Shown here piece after piece: positions 28,162 through 37,362 of a DNA stretch of 64,000 bases. The DNA is from Jaenimonas drosophilae (lineage: Eukaryota > Euglenozoa > Kinetoplastea > Trypanosomatida > Trypanosomatidae), in the NCBI GenBank assembly GCA_030849065.1, contig JASAON010001615.1, positions 36,545-100,544 of the forward strand, written 5' to 3'. Numbering within the stretch: position 1 is the stretch's first letter; the number at the start of each line of letters is the position of its first letter. The notes under the pieces are model-generated. The model saw only the letters and a list, made by a program, of their open reading frames with translations. It was not told the DNA's origin and did no database searches. The position numbers and the translations under genes are program-made.

Positions 28162-29184
28162 ATGGCAGATAGTGCGCACTTTAGTGTAGAAACAAGTTGG
28201 GTGCCTGGGGCCATCAACCACGGTACCAGTGGCCCCCCACACCGCTCACCACACAAGGCGTCCATCTCCCAAGATTGGGTATCTTTCATTAGTGTGCCAG
28301 GGGGGAACTCAGCCGATCTTGCCACAGGTCTCGAGCAGGCCGAGGAGCGAATGCAGGCCGCGCTGAAGCGTGTGGCAACGCGGAAGGATGCCGTCTTCGG
28401 CCCCACCTCATCCGCCGACATTGTTGGCGTGAATTCTGAGCGTGGAGATCATCAAGATAGCAGCTTTGCCATGTTGGATGATCGCGCGGCGCACACCGCG
28501 CCGTGGATTCACATTCATGCCACTTCCCCCATCATGGCGATTTGTGTCGCGACGAATGCCCGCATTCTGGAGATTCACGGCGGTGCAGGTATGGAAGAGG
28601 GCTCAACGACCTATCCGCCACTCTTCACCCATGAATCCCCACAAGATCCTATCGAGGAGTGGTGCTACACACACTATGTGTGCAACGCCACCCCAGACCC
28701 CACCTCTACAGAGAGTGCGTCAGCCACCACAGCTCCTCTGCTGCCACCCTCTGGTGCGGGCTATCGCCTCAAGCTTTTTGGGCGACGGCCGAGGCGGTTA
28801 GTGCATGTGGCCTGCCTCTGTGTTGTGGTGCGGAGCTCCGTCTTCTCCACCCTACACACGCGCAGCCCCTCACCCATGGCGAGGCCGCCATCCTCTTCCC
28901 GTGTGGGAGGGGTTGGGTCAGTCTCGTGGTGCGCGGAGGAGAAGGAGAGAACGCCGGTGCCCGCGTCGATGGAGCGCATGACGAGCCCACGCAACGCAGC
29001 AACCACGGCAGACGTGGATGATCTCAATCACAATTGGGGTGCACGTCTTTCCGCACAACTTGGGGAGCTGCAGCTGCAGATGTCAGTGGGGCTCGCAGCC
29101 CTCGTGCAACGTGTTGAGGCCCTTGACACACGCCTCTCGCGGGTCGAGAAGCATCTCATTCATCCACCCTCACCACCAAAGTGA
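28162..29184 (+). CDS. Hypothetical protein, possibly PAAT-like
   Basis: This is a 340-residue ATG-started protein. The N-terminal third is disordered with a short helix (LEQAEERMQAALKRVATRKD). The middle contains SPIMAICVATNARILEIHGG and later YRLKLFGRRPRRLVHVACLC followed by VVVRSSVF. This pairing recalls the N-terminal domain of PAAT (human C10orf88), where 'A+xLEL/EVY.G' precedes 'LKLLSLG...V.ISKI.V.VR'. The C-terminus is a short coiled coil (about 290-332, LQLQMSVGLAALVQRVEALD), also a feature of PAAT. The similarity is weak and untested. In animals PAAT interacts with mitochondrial ABC transporters; I do not infer that here. Confidence 0.7.
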   Translation: MADSAHFSVETSWVPGAINHGTSGPPHRSPHKASISQDWVSFISVPGGNSADLATGLEQAEERMQAALKRVATRKDAVFGPTSSADIVGVNSERGDHQDSSFAMLDDRAAHTAPWIHIHATSPIMAICVATNARILEIHGGAGMEEGSTTYPPLFTHESPQDPIEEWCYTHYVCNATPDPTSTESASATTAPLLPPSGAGYRLKLFGRRPRRLVHVACLCVVVRSSVFSTLHTRSPSPMARPPSSSRVGGVGSVSWCAEEKERTPVPASMERMTSPRNAATTADVDDLNHNWGARLSAQLGELQLQMSVGLAALVQRVEALDTRLSRVEKHLIHPPSPPK

Positions 29185-29320
29185 GTCTGTGCGTGGCCAC
29201 AAGAACTCCTTTTCGTGCGTGAGCTGTGAAGGTACCTACTGCATCGATCATACCTCCACAAGACACTTGTATCAAGTGGGGCTGTGAATTGTCTGCACAC
29301 ACACACACGCATTATAATCA

Positions 29321-29368
29321 TCCTCTTCTTCCTCTTCTCTTTGCGCACTTTCTTCACTAATGGTTAAG
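29321..29368 (+). promoter_or_regulatory. Pyrimidine tract abutting the mL46 start
   Basis: A nearly pure C/T run (CCTCTTCTTCCTCTTCTCTT, within 29321-29355) ends four bases before the ATG at 29360. The first AG after the tract is 29367-29368, inside codon 3. This raises the possibility that the true start is the ATG at 29381. Confidence 0.45.
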
Positions 29369-30271
29369 TTGTTCCTATCGATGTTGCATCGAGCCTCCTC
29401 CGTCGCACAGCGCGGTGTGTTGGGACGTTGGTGGGCCGCTCCATTGTGCTCGCGGCGCTGCTACCACGGCCAACATCGCACACCAATTCTGCCACAGATC
29501 CTAGTTCAGCAGGAGGAGCCAGCCGCACTCCCCACCATCCAGGTAGGCTACCTGCTTCATCGCCCACAGGTGGTGAAGCACAGCCCGCACCCGCTGGAGG
29601 TGGAGATGAGCTATGTGCTCGAGCGCGAGCATCAACGCTACAGTAGGCACGAGGGCTCGGAGAGCGCAACACACTTTTTGGCCACGCGTGGTCAGAGTAT
29701 GGATCTCCTTGGACGCAGCGACACAAACCAGATTCGGGGCAACTTCTACGGTTTGGAGCTCTACCAGGACGCCATGAAGGTTGTGCTGCAGCGCTATCAC
29801 CCAGAGAAGCGTCTCAAGGAAGCCGACTTTTGGAAGCCCAGTGAGCTGAGCGATGTGCTGCCACAACGTCATACCCTCCAACGTAAGCTGGATGATGTGC
29901 TCTACCTCATCCTCCTCGATGCCGAGACGGGTAAGTGGGGGATTCCATATGCGGAGCGCAAGCCCACCGAAACACTCCGCATGACGGTGGACCGCGCCGT
30001 CTCAACCCATCACGAGGATGGGCTGGAGAGCTACATGTGGTCCAACGCTCCACAGGCAACGGTGGCTGATGCACAGAACAACACCCGCCTATTCATCTAC
30101 TCAGCCACCTACCTCTCTGGTCGCCCACGCTTTGATACCATGAAGCCCAGCCCCAAGGACCACGCCTGGGTTACCCGCCACGAGATGCTGCAGTACGCCG
30201 ATGCGTTCCAGAGTGCTGAGCTGCTCTCCGCACTTCGCGATATCTCCGCCGACAGCACCTTTGAAGCCTAG
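29360..30271 (+). CDS. MRPL46: Mitochondrial large-subunit ribosomal protein mL46
   Basis: This is a 303-residue component of the mitochondrial ribosome large subunit. It has an N-terminal targeting region rich in Arg and Ser (LHRASSVAQRGVLGRWW). The C-terminal half is the Nudix-like domain of mL46, with LDDVLYLILLDAETGKWGIP, then YAERKPTETLRMTVDRAVST, then LFIYSATYLSG and HAWVTRHEMLQY. The Nudix catalytic box is not conserved, as is usual for mL46. A long pyrimidine tract (29321-29355) runs almost to the ATG at 29360 with no AG between. If the acceptor is the AG at 29367-29368, translation would start at Met8 (29381), giving a cleaner targeting peptide. I report the longer form. Confidence 0.88.
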   Translation: MVKLFLSMLHRASSVAQRGVLGRWWAAPLCSRRCYHGQHRTPILPQILVQQEEPAALPTIQVGYLLHRPQVVKHSPHPLEVEMSYVLEREHQRYSRHEGSESATHFLATRGQSMDLLGRSDTNQIRGNFYGLELYQDAMKVVLQRYHPEKRLKEADFWKPSELSDVLPQRHTLQRKLDDVLYLILLDAETGKWGIPYAERKPTETLRMTVDRAVSTHHEDGLESYMWSNAPQATVADAQNNTRLFIYSATYLSGRPRFDTMKPSPKDHAWVTRHEMLQYADAFQSAELLSALRDISADSTFEA

Positions 30272-30678
30272 CCCCCCAATTAAGCAGGAACCTTCTCCAC
30301 CCATTCATCATCATCTTCACTCTCACACACACACACACGCACGTTGCTTGCAATCACCGCCACATCCACTTGCTCCATATCATTATCATCATCTATATTC
30401 TCCTCCGTTGTTCTTCTTTTTTTTTAGTTGTGCTTGTGGAGATCTGCCGAGTGCGTCAACGCTACCACTCTACCAACTTTGCGCTTTCACACAAGCACAT
30501 ACATCCATCTCACGTGAGAGACTGGGTGAAGACACAAGACACCACATAGCCGAAGGACATCACAATCACACTTACGTTGATCTCCAAGAATTCATTTTTT
30601 TTTCTTTGTTGACTACTTTCACTGGAGGGGATCTGCTACTTGCGCGACACCACCTTATTATTGTTGTTGTTTGTACTC
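30272..30678 (+). other. Intergenic region (407 bases)
   Basis: No gene is seen. It contains CA-rich (30330-30342) and CAT/ATC-rich stretches, two strong pyrimidine tracts (30399-30425 and 30594-30606) and AGs suitable for trans-splicing. Confidence 0.55.
30399..30427 (+). promoter_or_regulatory. Putative trans-splice acceptor upstream of the first PB1-WD40 gene
   Basis: A C/T tract ending in nine T (CCGTTGTTCTTCTTTTTTTT) is directly followed by TAG (AG at 30426-30427). This is the strongest acceptor-like site in the window. Use of this AG would leave a 5' UTR of about 250 bases; a second tract at 30594-30606 could give a shorter one. Confidence 0.5.
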
Positions 30679-32790
30679 ATGACCATGCCCAAGGAAAAAC
30701 TTCGTTTCAAGGTGGGCGGGCGGTCCATTGTGTATGAGGGTGAGGCATCCAAGCGTCCACAGGACCTCATGGAGATTCTTGTGAAGCTGCGCACAGCCAA
30801 CGACGATGTGGTTCCCACATTCCGAGAGAACATTGAGGAGCAGGACAGCTACACAGATGCTGACATCATGGAGATGTTTGAGGCGGCACGACGTGCGCGT
30901 GAGGAGAAGCGCCGTGCTCGTGAGGAGTCAGACAAGAAGCCAAGCGATGAGCCTGAACGGCCTCAGAAGATCTCGCTGAGCTTCCGCGGCAAGGTGTTCT
31001 CCTACGAAGGGCTGCTGAGCCACAAGCAAAGCGCGGTGGTGCAGCTCCTCTGCAAGCAGCCCGGAGTGACACAAGAGATTGCCTGGGAGACCTTCCGCGC
31101 GAATCTCCCCGACTCCCCCCTAGGTGAGGAGGAGGTGTGGGAGCTCGTCACCAGCGCACAGGCACTGCGCCGCCAGCAGCGTGAGCAACAGCAGCGTCAG
31201 AAGGAGCTGGAGATGCCTGTGCAGCTGTCTCATTCTCAGCAGGGCGTGAGTGCTTCGACCTCAGGATGCGTTGAGGGGGCAAGTGCCAGTGACTACCTCT
31301 GCGGTGGTGATGCCCTCCTCAACGTGGACGATGATATAACCCTAGCCTCCTTTAAGGAACTCCAGCAGATGCCCTCATCGATGCGAGAGGAGCTCAACCG
31401 GTACATCAGCGACGTCATTAGTCAGCCTCTACCAGACTTCACGTCGGGTGTGATGCAAAGTTTTGGTGGCAACACACCCATGAAACATGCAGATCCATTG
31501 GCACTGGAGGAGGAGGAGGAGGGTAGCTTCCGTCAGTCACCAGAAAAGATGGTTCTCTACTGCCAAGAGGGCAGAAATCCCACCAAGTTAGTTCATGTAT
31601 CGACCAACACCACCTTTGAGGAGCTGGCGGCAACGGTGGAGAGGAAGTACGGCCGACCAATGTCCATGTCCTTCCACGACGGGGACGAGGTGATTGAGTT
31701 GGATGACGATGATGTTCTCTCCTTGTTCGTAGAGATGAGCGCCAACAGAGGCCGCAAGCTGAAGCTCATGTGCATCCCCTTGGATGCAACACTGAGGAAA
31801 GTAGAGCAGGAAGGCCCCACGAGCACCACCACCTCCATGAAGCAAGGAAAGGGTGGTGAGCCCCCGGTTCAGGCCTTCTCCAGCGGTGAGCTGACCGTCA
31901 AGGAGCTGCGCACCTACACGGGCCACTCCATGTCAGTCTATTGTTGTGCCTTCTCCCCCAATGGGAAGGAGTTCATCACGGCGAGCCGGGATCGTTCGGT
32001 GCGTCTGTGGAACCTCGCCACGAGCAGCTGCACCGTCATGAAGGGCGGCCACAAGGACCTCGTTCTCTCCTGCGACTTCTCTCCAAAGGGAAACCGAGCC
32101 GTCTCCTCCTCCGTGGACCGCACCATCAAAATTTGGAACACAAGCACCTGCGACAAGGTGGCCACCCTACGTGGGCATGACAAGAAGGTCTACGGGGTGC
32201 AATACAACACTGCTGGCACACGTCTTCTCTCCTGCTCAGGGGACACCACCTTGAAGGTGTGGCATGCTGAAAAGGGAAGTAAGCTGGCCACACTCCGTGG
32301 CCACACCCTCGCCGTCTTCTCCTGCTGCTTCAGCAAGAGCGACAATGGCAAGTATGTAGCCTCCGGGGGTGACGACCGGCTCATCAAGATTTGGGATTGG
32401 GAAGCCAAGACCGAGGTTCGCTCCATTGCCGGCCATACAGGTGCGGTGTGGTCTGTGGCATACTCGCACGACGACAAGTTGTTGGTGAGTACCTCCATGA
32501 CTAATGAGCTCAAGCTGTGGGACCCTAGAACTGGTGTGTGCGTACGCACCCTGGAAGGGCACGAAATGCCCATTCATCACGCCGTCTTCTCCATGAGCGA
32601 CAAGTATATCTTCTCCTGCGCACGAGACTGCACCGTCATGATTTGGCGCACAGAGGATGGTGAGCGGGTAGAGACGTTGGCGGGTCACCGTAGCACGGTC
32701 TACCATCTTGACCTGTGGGGAAAGAACCGTCTGCTCACGTCGTCACTGGATGAAACGCTGAAGCTGTGGGAGTTCGAGGAGAGTAAGTAG
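30679..32790 (+). CDS. PB1-WD40 repeat protein, copy 1
   Basis: This is a 703-residue scaffold-type protein from the ATG at 30679; the next ATG, at 30685, would give MPKEKL, which matches copy 2 better. Two related modules of about 70 residues sit at the N-terminus: LRFKVGGRSIVYEG with following FRENI and RRAREEKR, and ISLSFRGKVFSYEG with FRANLP and ALRRQQR. A conserved helix LASFKELQQMPSSMREELNR follows. A PB1-like domain (from KMVLYCQEGRNPTKLVHV) contains the acidic VIELDDDDVLSLF. Seven WD40 repeats finish the protein, with canonical GH...WD spacing (for example GHSMSVYCCAFSPNG). PB1 domains mediate pairing with other PB1 proteins, and WD40 propellers bind partners. The partner and pathway are unknown. 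Confidence 0.93.
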   Translation: MTMPKEKLRFKVGGRSIVYEGEASKRPQDLMEILVKLRTANDDVVPTFRENIEEQDSYTDADIMEMFEAARRAREEKRRAREESDKKPSDEPERPQKISLSFRGKVFSYEGLLSHKQSAVVQLLCKQPGVTQEIAWETFRANLPDSPLGEEEVWELVTSAQALRRQQREQQQRQKELEMPVQLSHSQQGVSASTSGCVEGASASDYLCGGDALLNVDDDITLASFKELQQMPSSMREELNRYISDVISQPLPDFTSGVMQSFGGNTPMKHADPLALEEEEEGSFRQSPEKMVLYCQEGRNPTKLVHVSTNTTFEELAATVERKYGRPMSMSFHDGDEVIELDDDDVLSLFVEMSANRGRKLKLMCIPLDATLRKVEQEGPTSTTTSMKQGKGGEPPVQAFSSGELTVKELRTYTGHSMSVYCCAFSPNGKEFITASRDRSVRLWNLATSSCTVMKGGHKDLVLSCDFSPKGNRAVSSSVDRTIKIWNTSTCDKVATLRGHDKKVYGVQYNTAGTRLLSCSGDTTLKVWHAEKGSKLATLRGHTLAVFSCCFSKSDNGKYVASGGDDRLIKIWDWEAKTEVRSIAGHTGAVWSVAYSHDDKLLVSTSMTNELKLWDPRTGVCVRTLEGHEMPIHHAVFSMSDKYIFSCARDCTVMIWRTEDGERVETLAGHRSTVYHLDLWGKNRLLTSSLDETLKLWEFEESK

Positions 32791-34186
32791 AGGTACGCTC
32801 ATTCCTCGCATCAGGATGGCGAAGACTCTGCATGCTGCGTCCACCACAGCAGTACACCGGCCGGAATAATGGGAACCCCCCTTTTTTTTTCAGGAGTGAG
32901 CACTCGATGCACGTGAGCCAGGATTGACTAAAGTTCCGTTGCGTGGAGAGATGATGGTGGCTGGATGTCTTGTATATGGGCGTAGGTGCATGGTTTGTCT
33001 GTGTTGTAGAGCTGGTGGAGGTCGTGGCTCTTCGTTGGGAGACCCCACGTCACCTTCGCTTTAATTTTTCATGTGCCGGGCCCATGGGTGCCAGCACGAC
33101 GGCAAAACCTTTGTTTCTTCTCTGTATGCAGCTGCAGCATTCAATGTTGGTCTCCCACATGTACATCTCACAATGATGTAGCATTTGCGTGATGGGGCCT
33201 CGTTCTTCCTCGTTGTGTTTCTGGATTCTTCCATCAATTCGCTCTTTGGACGATGTTGCTCATGGAGCCCGACACCCCGGCATGGACTTGGAGGAATATA
33301 GTCATGAGTGGGAAAAGCGATGAGTACGTTTCCCACTCTGCCCATGGTTCTTCGTGGATTGTGTTCGTTCAGTTCTTTTTTTTTCTTTGTTGATGATTTT
33401 TCTTTCTTTCGTTGGTACACTCCCGCGCCACCCACCCTCTTTTCCCTTTCAGTGTTGTTGTTGTTGTAGTCCGTTGTGTTTTGTTGTTGTTGCTGTTGTG
33501 TTGGGTGGCTCGTAAGCAACCGCCAACGGGAGTAGGTGCGTACCTTTTTTTCTTTTTTCTTCTTTTTGGGCCGTACCGATGGGGGGGCCACCCTTCTCCC
33601 TCACCCCTCTACCCCTGAGTACCATCAAGGCACACAAAAACAACAAAAACATGGAATTCATTCCAACCTGGTGATAACAATGAAGAAGCTATCTTGCCGT
33701 CTACATGACTCGTGCGGGGTTCATCCGATGAGGGCTGCGGCCACACATCATGAAATTCAACCAATGTCTTTTTTTTTCTTCTCCACAGAGCAGACAACAA
33801 ACAAGTCCCACTACGCTTTCCTTCCTTCCCCTTCTTCACCCTCCCTCGAACCAAGGAACGCATACATACACACACAGACATACGTACGAAATCACATTCC
33901 CAAAGTAAAGACGCGTTTCTTGCCCACTCCATACCTGGCAGAAACCGTTCGTGAAAACTCTAAACGAGAGAGCCAACAACAACAACAACAGCACTAGCTT
34001 GGCAGTCCAGTGCAGCAACACGCGCACAATATTTTGGTGAGTGTCATCGAGTCTTTAACGGTCACATTCGGAGAGTTGTTCGGTGAGTGTGTCCTCACTA
34101 TCCCTCATCATCACTCACCCTGCTAAAGTTACCACTGCAGTTGTCTTTGTAACGTCACCAACAAACAATCACACAAACACACAGAC
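32791..34186 (+). other. Long intergenic region between the PB1-WD40 copies (1396 bases)
   Basis: No gene is seen. It has T runs (32882-32890, 33545-33552, 33770-33778), GTTGTTGTT repeats (33455-33500), a G7 run (33578-33585) and a CAACAACAACAACAGC run (33975-33992). None of this sequence resembles the upstream flank of copy 1, so the duplicated unit seems limited to the coding region. It carries 3' UTR of copy 1 and splice signals for copy 2. Confidence 0.5.
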
Positions 34187-36289
34187 ATGTCCAAGGAAAA
34201 ACTTCGTTTCAAGGTGGGCGGGCGGTCCATTGTGTATGAGGGTGAGGCATCCAAGCGTCCACAGGACCTCATGGAGATTCTTGTGAAGCTGCGCACAGCC
34301 AACGACGATGTGGTTCCCACATTCCGAGAGAACATTGAGGAGCAGGACAGCTACACAGATGCTGACATCATGGAGATGTTTGAGGCGGCACGACGTGCGC
34401 GTGAGGAGAAGCGCCGTGCTCGTGAGGAGTCAGACAAGAAGCCAAGCGATGAGCCTGAACGGCCTCAGAAGATCTCGCTGAGCTTCCGCGGCAAGGTGTT
34501 CTCCTACGAAGGGCTGCTGAGCCACAAGCAAAGCGCGGTGGTGCAGCTCCTCTGCAAGCAGCCCGGAGTGACACAAGAGATTGCCTGGGAGACCTTCCGC
34601 GCGAATCTCCCCGACTCCCCCCTAGGTGAGGAGGAGGTGTGGGAGCTCGTCACCAGTGCACAGGCACTGCGCCGCCAGCAGCGTGAGCAACAGCAGCGTC
34701 AAAACGAGCCCGAGCCCCCAGCTGAGGTGCGTCATTCCCATCACGGAGCCACATCATCTGGCTCTGCTGCCGTTGAAGCACCTCACAGCGAGACCGTTGC
34801 TGGTGGTGAGGAGATAGATGACATGAACCTGGCCTCCTTTAAGGAACTCCAGCAGATGCCTCCCGCCATGCGAGAGGAGCTCAACAAGTACATCAGCGAC
34901 GTCATCAGCCAACCTCCACCAGACTGCGCCACGCTACTGAAGTACGGAATTGGCGCTGGTACGGCAAGCCACGTGGACGCTGCGATGACAGACGACGCGA
35001 GTGAGCTTGGCGCGACGGCGCGCTCGCCCCCTGGAAAGGTGGCAGTGTACTGCCAAGAGGGCAACAACGCCACCAAGGTAGTCTACATCGCACCCACCAC
35101 AACCTTTGAGGAGCTCGCGGCGACGGTGGAGAAGAAATACGGCCGGGCGATGGCCCTGTCCTTCTATGAGGGCGATGACATCATTGAGCTCGATGACGAT
35201 GACGTACTCTCCATGTTCTTAGAGATGGGCTCCGGAGAGAAGCGCAAGCTGAAGCTTCTTTGCTCTCCAGCAGGCAAGCGGGTGAAGGCAGTAGATGACA
35301 TTCTCACCAGCACCAAACCCACCACCAGTGACAACGCTGGGGGCAGGGGGGAGGACGACGTTCCTCCGGTCAAGGCTTTCTCCACGGGCGAACTGACAGT
35401 AAAGGAGCTGCGCACCTACACGGGCCACTCACTTGCAGTGTATTGCTGTGCCTTCTCACCGAGCGGTAGCGAGTTCATCACTGCAAGCCGTGATCGATCT
35501 GTGCGACTGTGGAACGTGAAGGCCGGCAGCTGCACCGTTATGAAGGGCGGCCACAACGACTTGGTCCTCTCCTGTGACTTCTCTCCAAAAGGAAACAAGG
35601 CGGTCTCCGCTGCGGCGGATGCTACCATCAAGATTTGGCGCACCTCCAACTGCTCCAAGATTGCAACGCTGAGGGGCCACTCAGACAAAGTCTACTGCGT
35701 TCAGTACAACCCTTCTGGGGACTATATCGTCTCTGGCTCCGTGGACAATACCGTTCGCGTGTGGAATGCTGAAAAGGCGACGAAGGTGGCCACACTCCGT
35801 GGTCACTCCCTCGCCGTCTTCTCCTGCTGCTTCAGCAAGAGCGACAATGGCAAGTATGTGGCTTCTGGAAGCGATGACCGGCTCATCAAGATTTGGGATT
35901 GGGAATCGAAATCAGAGGTTCGCTCCCTTGTGGGTCATGTAGGAACGGTGTGGTCTGTGGCATACTCGCACGACGACAAGTTGTTGGTGAGTTCCTCCAT
36001 GGACCATGAGCTCAAGCTGTGGGACCCTAGAACTGGTGTGTGCGTACGAACCCTGGAAGGGCACGAAATGCCCATTCATCACGCCGTCTTCTCCATGAGC
36101 GACAAGTATATCTTCTCTTGCGCACGAGACTGGTCGGTGATGATTTGGCGCACAGAGGATGGCGAGCGGGTAGAGACGTTGGCGGGTCACCGTAGCACGG
36201 TCTACCATCTTGACCTGTGGGGAAAGAACCGTCTGCTCACGTCGTCACTGGATGAAACGCTGAAGCTGTGGGAGTTTGAAGAAAACTGA
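34187..36289 (+). CDS. PB1-WD40 repeat protein, copy 2
   Basis: This is a 700-residue paralogue of the preceding gene with the same layout: duplicated N-terminal modules (about 4-77 and 95-165), conserved helix (215-240), PB1-like domain (284-360) and seven WD40 repeats (405-699). Bases 34192-34701 match copy 1 bases 30690-31199 with only one difference, a synonymous AGC/AGT at 34657. The linker and PB1 then diverge strongly, and the last two WD40 repeats are again almost identical. Such a mosaic points to gene conversion, not simple divergence. It is the last + strand gene before the convergent strand switch. Confidence 0.94.
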   Translation: MSKEKLRFKVGGRSIVYEGEASKRPQDLMEILVKLRTANDDVVPTFRENIEEQDSYTDADIMEMFEAARRAREEKRRAREESDKKPSDEPERPQKISLSFRGKVFSYEGLLSHKQSAVVQLLCKQPGVTQEIAWETFRANLPDSPLGEEEVWELVTSAQALRRQQREQQQRQNEPEPPAEVRHSHHGATSSGSAAVEAPHSETVAGGEEIDDMNLASFKELQQMPPAMREELNKYISDVISQPPPDCATLLKYGIGAGTASHVDAAMTDDASELGATARSPPGKVAVYCQEGNNATKVVYIAPTTTFEELAATVEKKYGRAMALSFYEGDDIIELDDDDVLSMFLEMGSGEKRKLKLLCSPAGKRVKAVDDILTSTKPTTSDNAGGRGEDDVPPVKAFSTGELTVKELRTYTGHSLAVYCCAFSPSGSEFITASRDRSVRLWNVKAGSCTVMKGGHNDLVLSCDFSPKGNKAVSAAADATIKIWRTSNCSKIATLRGHSDKVYCVQYNPSGDYIVSGSVDNTVRVWNAEKATKVATLRGHSLAVFSCCFSKSDNGKYVASGSDDRLIKIWDWESKSEVRSLVGHVGTVWSVAYSHDDKLLVSSSMDHELKLWDPRTGVCVRTLEGHEMPIHHAVFSMSDKYIFSCARDWSVMIWRTEDGERVETLAGHRSTVYHLDLWGKNRLLTSSLDETLKLWEFEEN

Positions 36290-36566
36290 GGTTGATCTCG
36301 TCGCAACAAGTGTGTAGTGAAAGCGGACGCTATATACATAGTCCCCGGCCAGACCAGACCTTCGGAGTAAACTCTTCATGTGTATCGCCCATCCCTGGCC
36401 AAATGCTTGGGCAAATGCCCGCCACTTTTTGGGGTGTGGAAAATTTCCCTTTTTTCTTCCGTCTCTTTATTTTGTTCGGGAGGGGGGTTAGGCGCGGGTA
36501 TTATGGAGCAGGGGGCGCATCGCCAGGCTTCCTCCAAGCTGGTCGGGGGGGGGGGTATGCGCAGTC
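36290..36566. other. Convergent strand-switch region
   Basis: All confident genes left of here read rightward and all to the right read leftward. In kinetoplastids such convergent switches are places where Pol II transcription ends, often marked by base J or histone variants in related species. The 277 bases contain a T-rich tract (36447-36475), G-rich stretches (36478-36488) and an 11-G run (36545-36555). No tRNA is recognisable. Confidence 0.75.
36545..36555. repeat. G11 homopolymer in the strand-switch region
   Basis: Eleven consecutive G are preceded by TC and followed by TATGCG. With the surrounding G-rich DNA it could form a G-quadruplex on the plus strand. Homopolymers of this length can also be assembly or sequencing errors. 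Confidence 0.85.
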
Positions 36567-37202
36567 TTAGGCGGGGGCCGATGGGGCTCGGCTGGAGAGC
36601 AGGTCGAGGAGGCGGCCCAGGCTGGTTGGGCCCCCAACGTCGTCCATTTTGCCCGCGCGCCGGCGGCCCCGTGGTCCCTTAGCTGGCGGGGGAATCTTCG
36701 CGGCGGCCTTTCGCCGCTCGCGCATGCGCGGCAGCTGGGCCAAGTAGGTTGGGTCGAGCGCCCGTCGCACCCGCCGCGCCGCAGCCCCGTCATTGTTTTC
36801 GGCGAGTCCCGCGACGAATTCATCGCAGAGGCAGCCCAATCGCGAGAGAGACGCAAGCATCACCATGGAGAGCCCGCAGGTATCAATACGGCTGCAAGAA
36901 GCCTCCGCCACGGCTGCCTCGGCAGCTCGTCGCAGTCGAGCGTTCGCAGTCATGCAAGCATTTGCCGTGCGCTCAACCTGGCGACGCCTGTTCTGAAGGC
37001 CGCGCAGGGCAGACAAGTTGCGCTGGGCAATGCGGCTGGTGGTGCGCAACGCGACAACCGCACGTCGGTAGAAGATGTGATGCCGATACAACTGTGGGCG
37101 ATCTCCGCTCGAGAGAACCGACTCCAGCACGGCACACTCCTTCTGGAGTTCCTGCAGGGATTGCCTCCGCGGCGCGAGGACATCTCCTGACTGCCCCTCC
37201 AT
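36567..37202 (-). CDS. Basic helical protein, possibly NEPRO/Rmp1-like
   Basis: This is a 211-residue protein starting at ATG (37202). It is visibly richer in G+C than its neighbours and rich in Arg and Ala. It begins with a helical segment (LQELQKECAVLESVL), then YRHHIFYRRAVVALRTTSRI, then another helix (LSMVMLASLSRLGCLCDEFV), and ends in a basic tail (RERRKAAAKIPPPAKGPRGR). The order 'cLxxE...nxHR...YFrxL..v' followed by 'L.LA.LSRlR.L' recalls NEPRO and the RNase MRP subunit Rmp1. The match is weak. The position beside the strand switch makes it the last gene of the minus-strand cluster. If the family call is wrong, it is simply a conserved-looking hypothetical. Confidence 0.6.
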   Translation of the reverse strand: MEGQSGDVLAPRRQSLQELQKECAVLESVLSSGDRPQLYRHHIFYRRAVVALRTTSRIAQRNLSALRGLQNRRRQVERTANACMTANARLRRAAEAAVAEASCSRIDTCGLSMVMLASLSRLGCLCDEFVAGLAENNDGAAARRVRRALDPTYLAQLPRMRERRKAAAKIPPPAKGPRGRRRAGKMDDVGGPTSLGRLLDLLSSRAPSAPA

Positions 37203-37362
37203 GGGTCGATCCTATGGGAGAGTAGAGCAGAAAGCTGTGTATTGAGATCGAGAAGTGAGAAGAGAGAAAGGAGAGGAGTTGCTCATCACAAGAGAGACAT
37301 GTAGTGCCTCAGCCAAGCTGAGTAAGATAAATGCCCTTAGAAGTAGTGTGGTCGGGTGCCAG

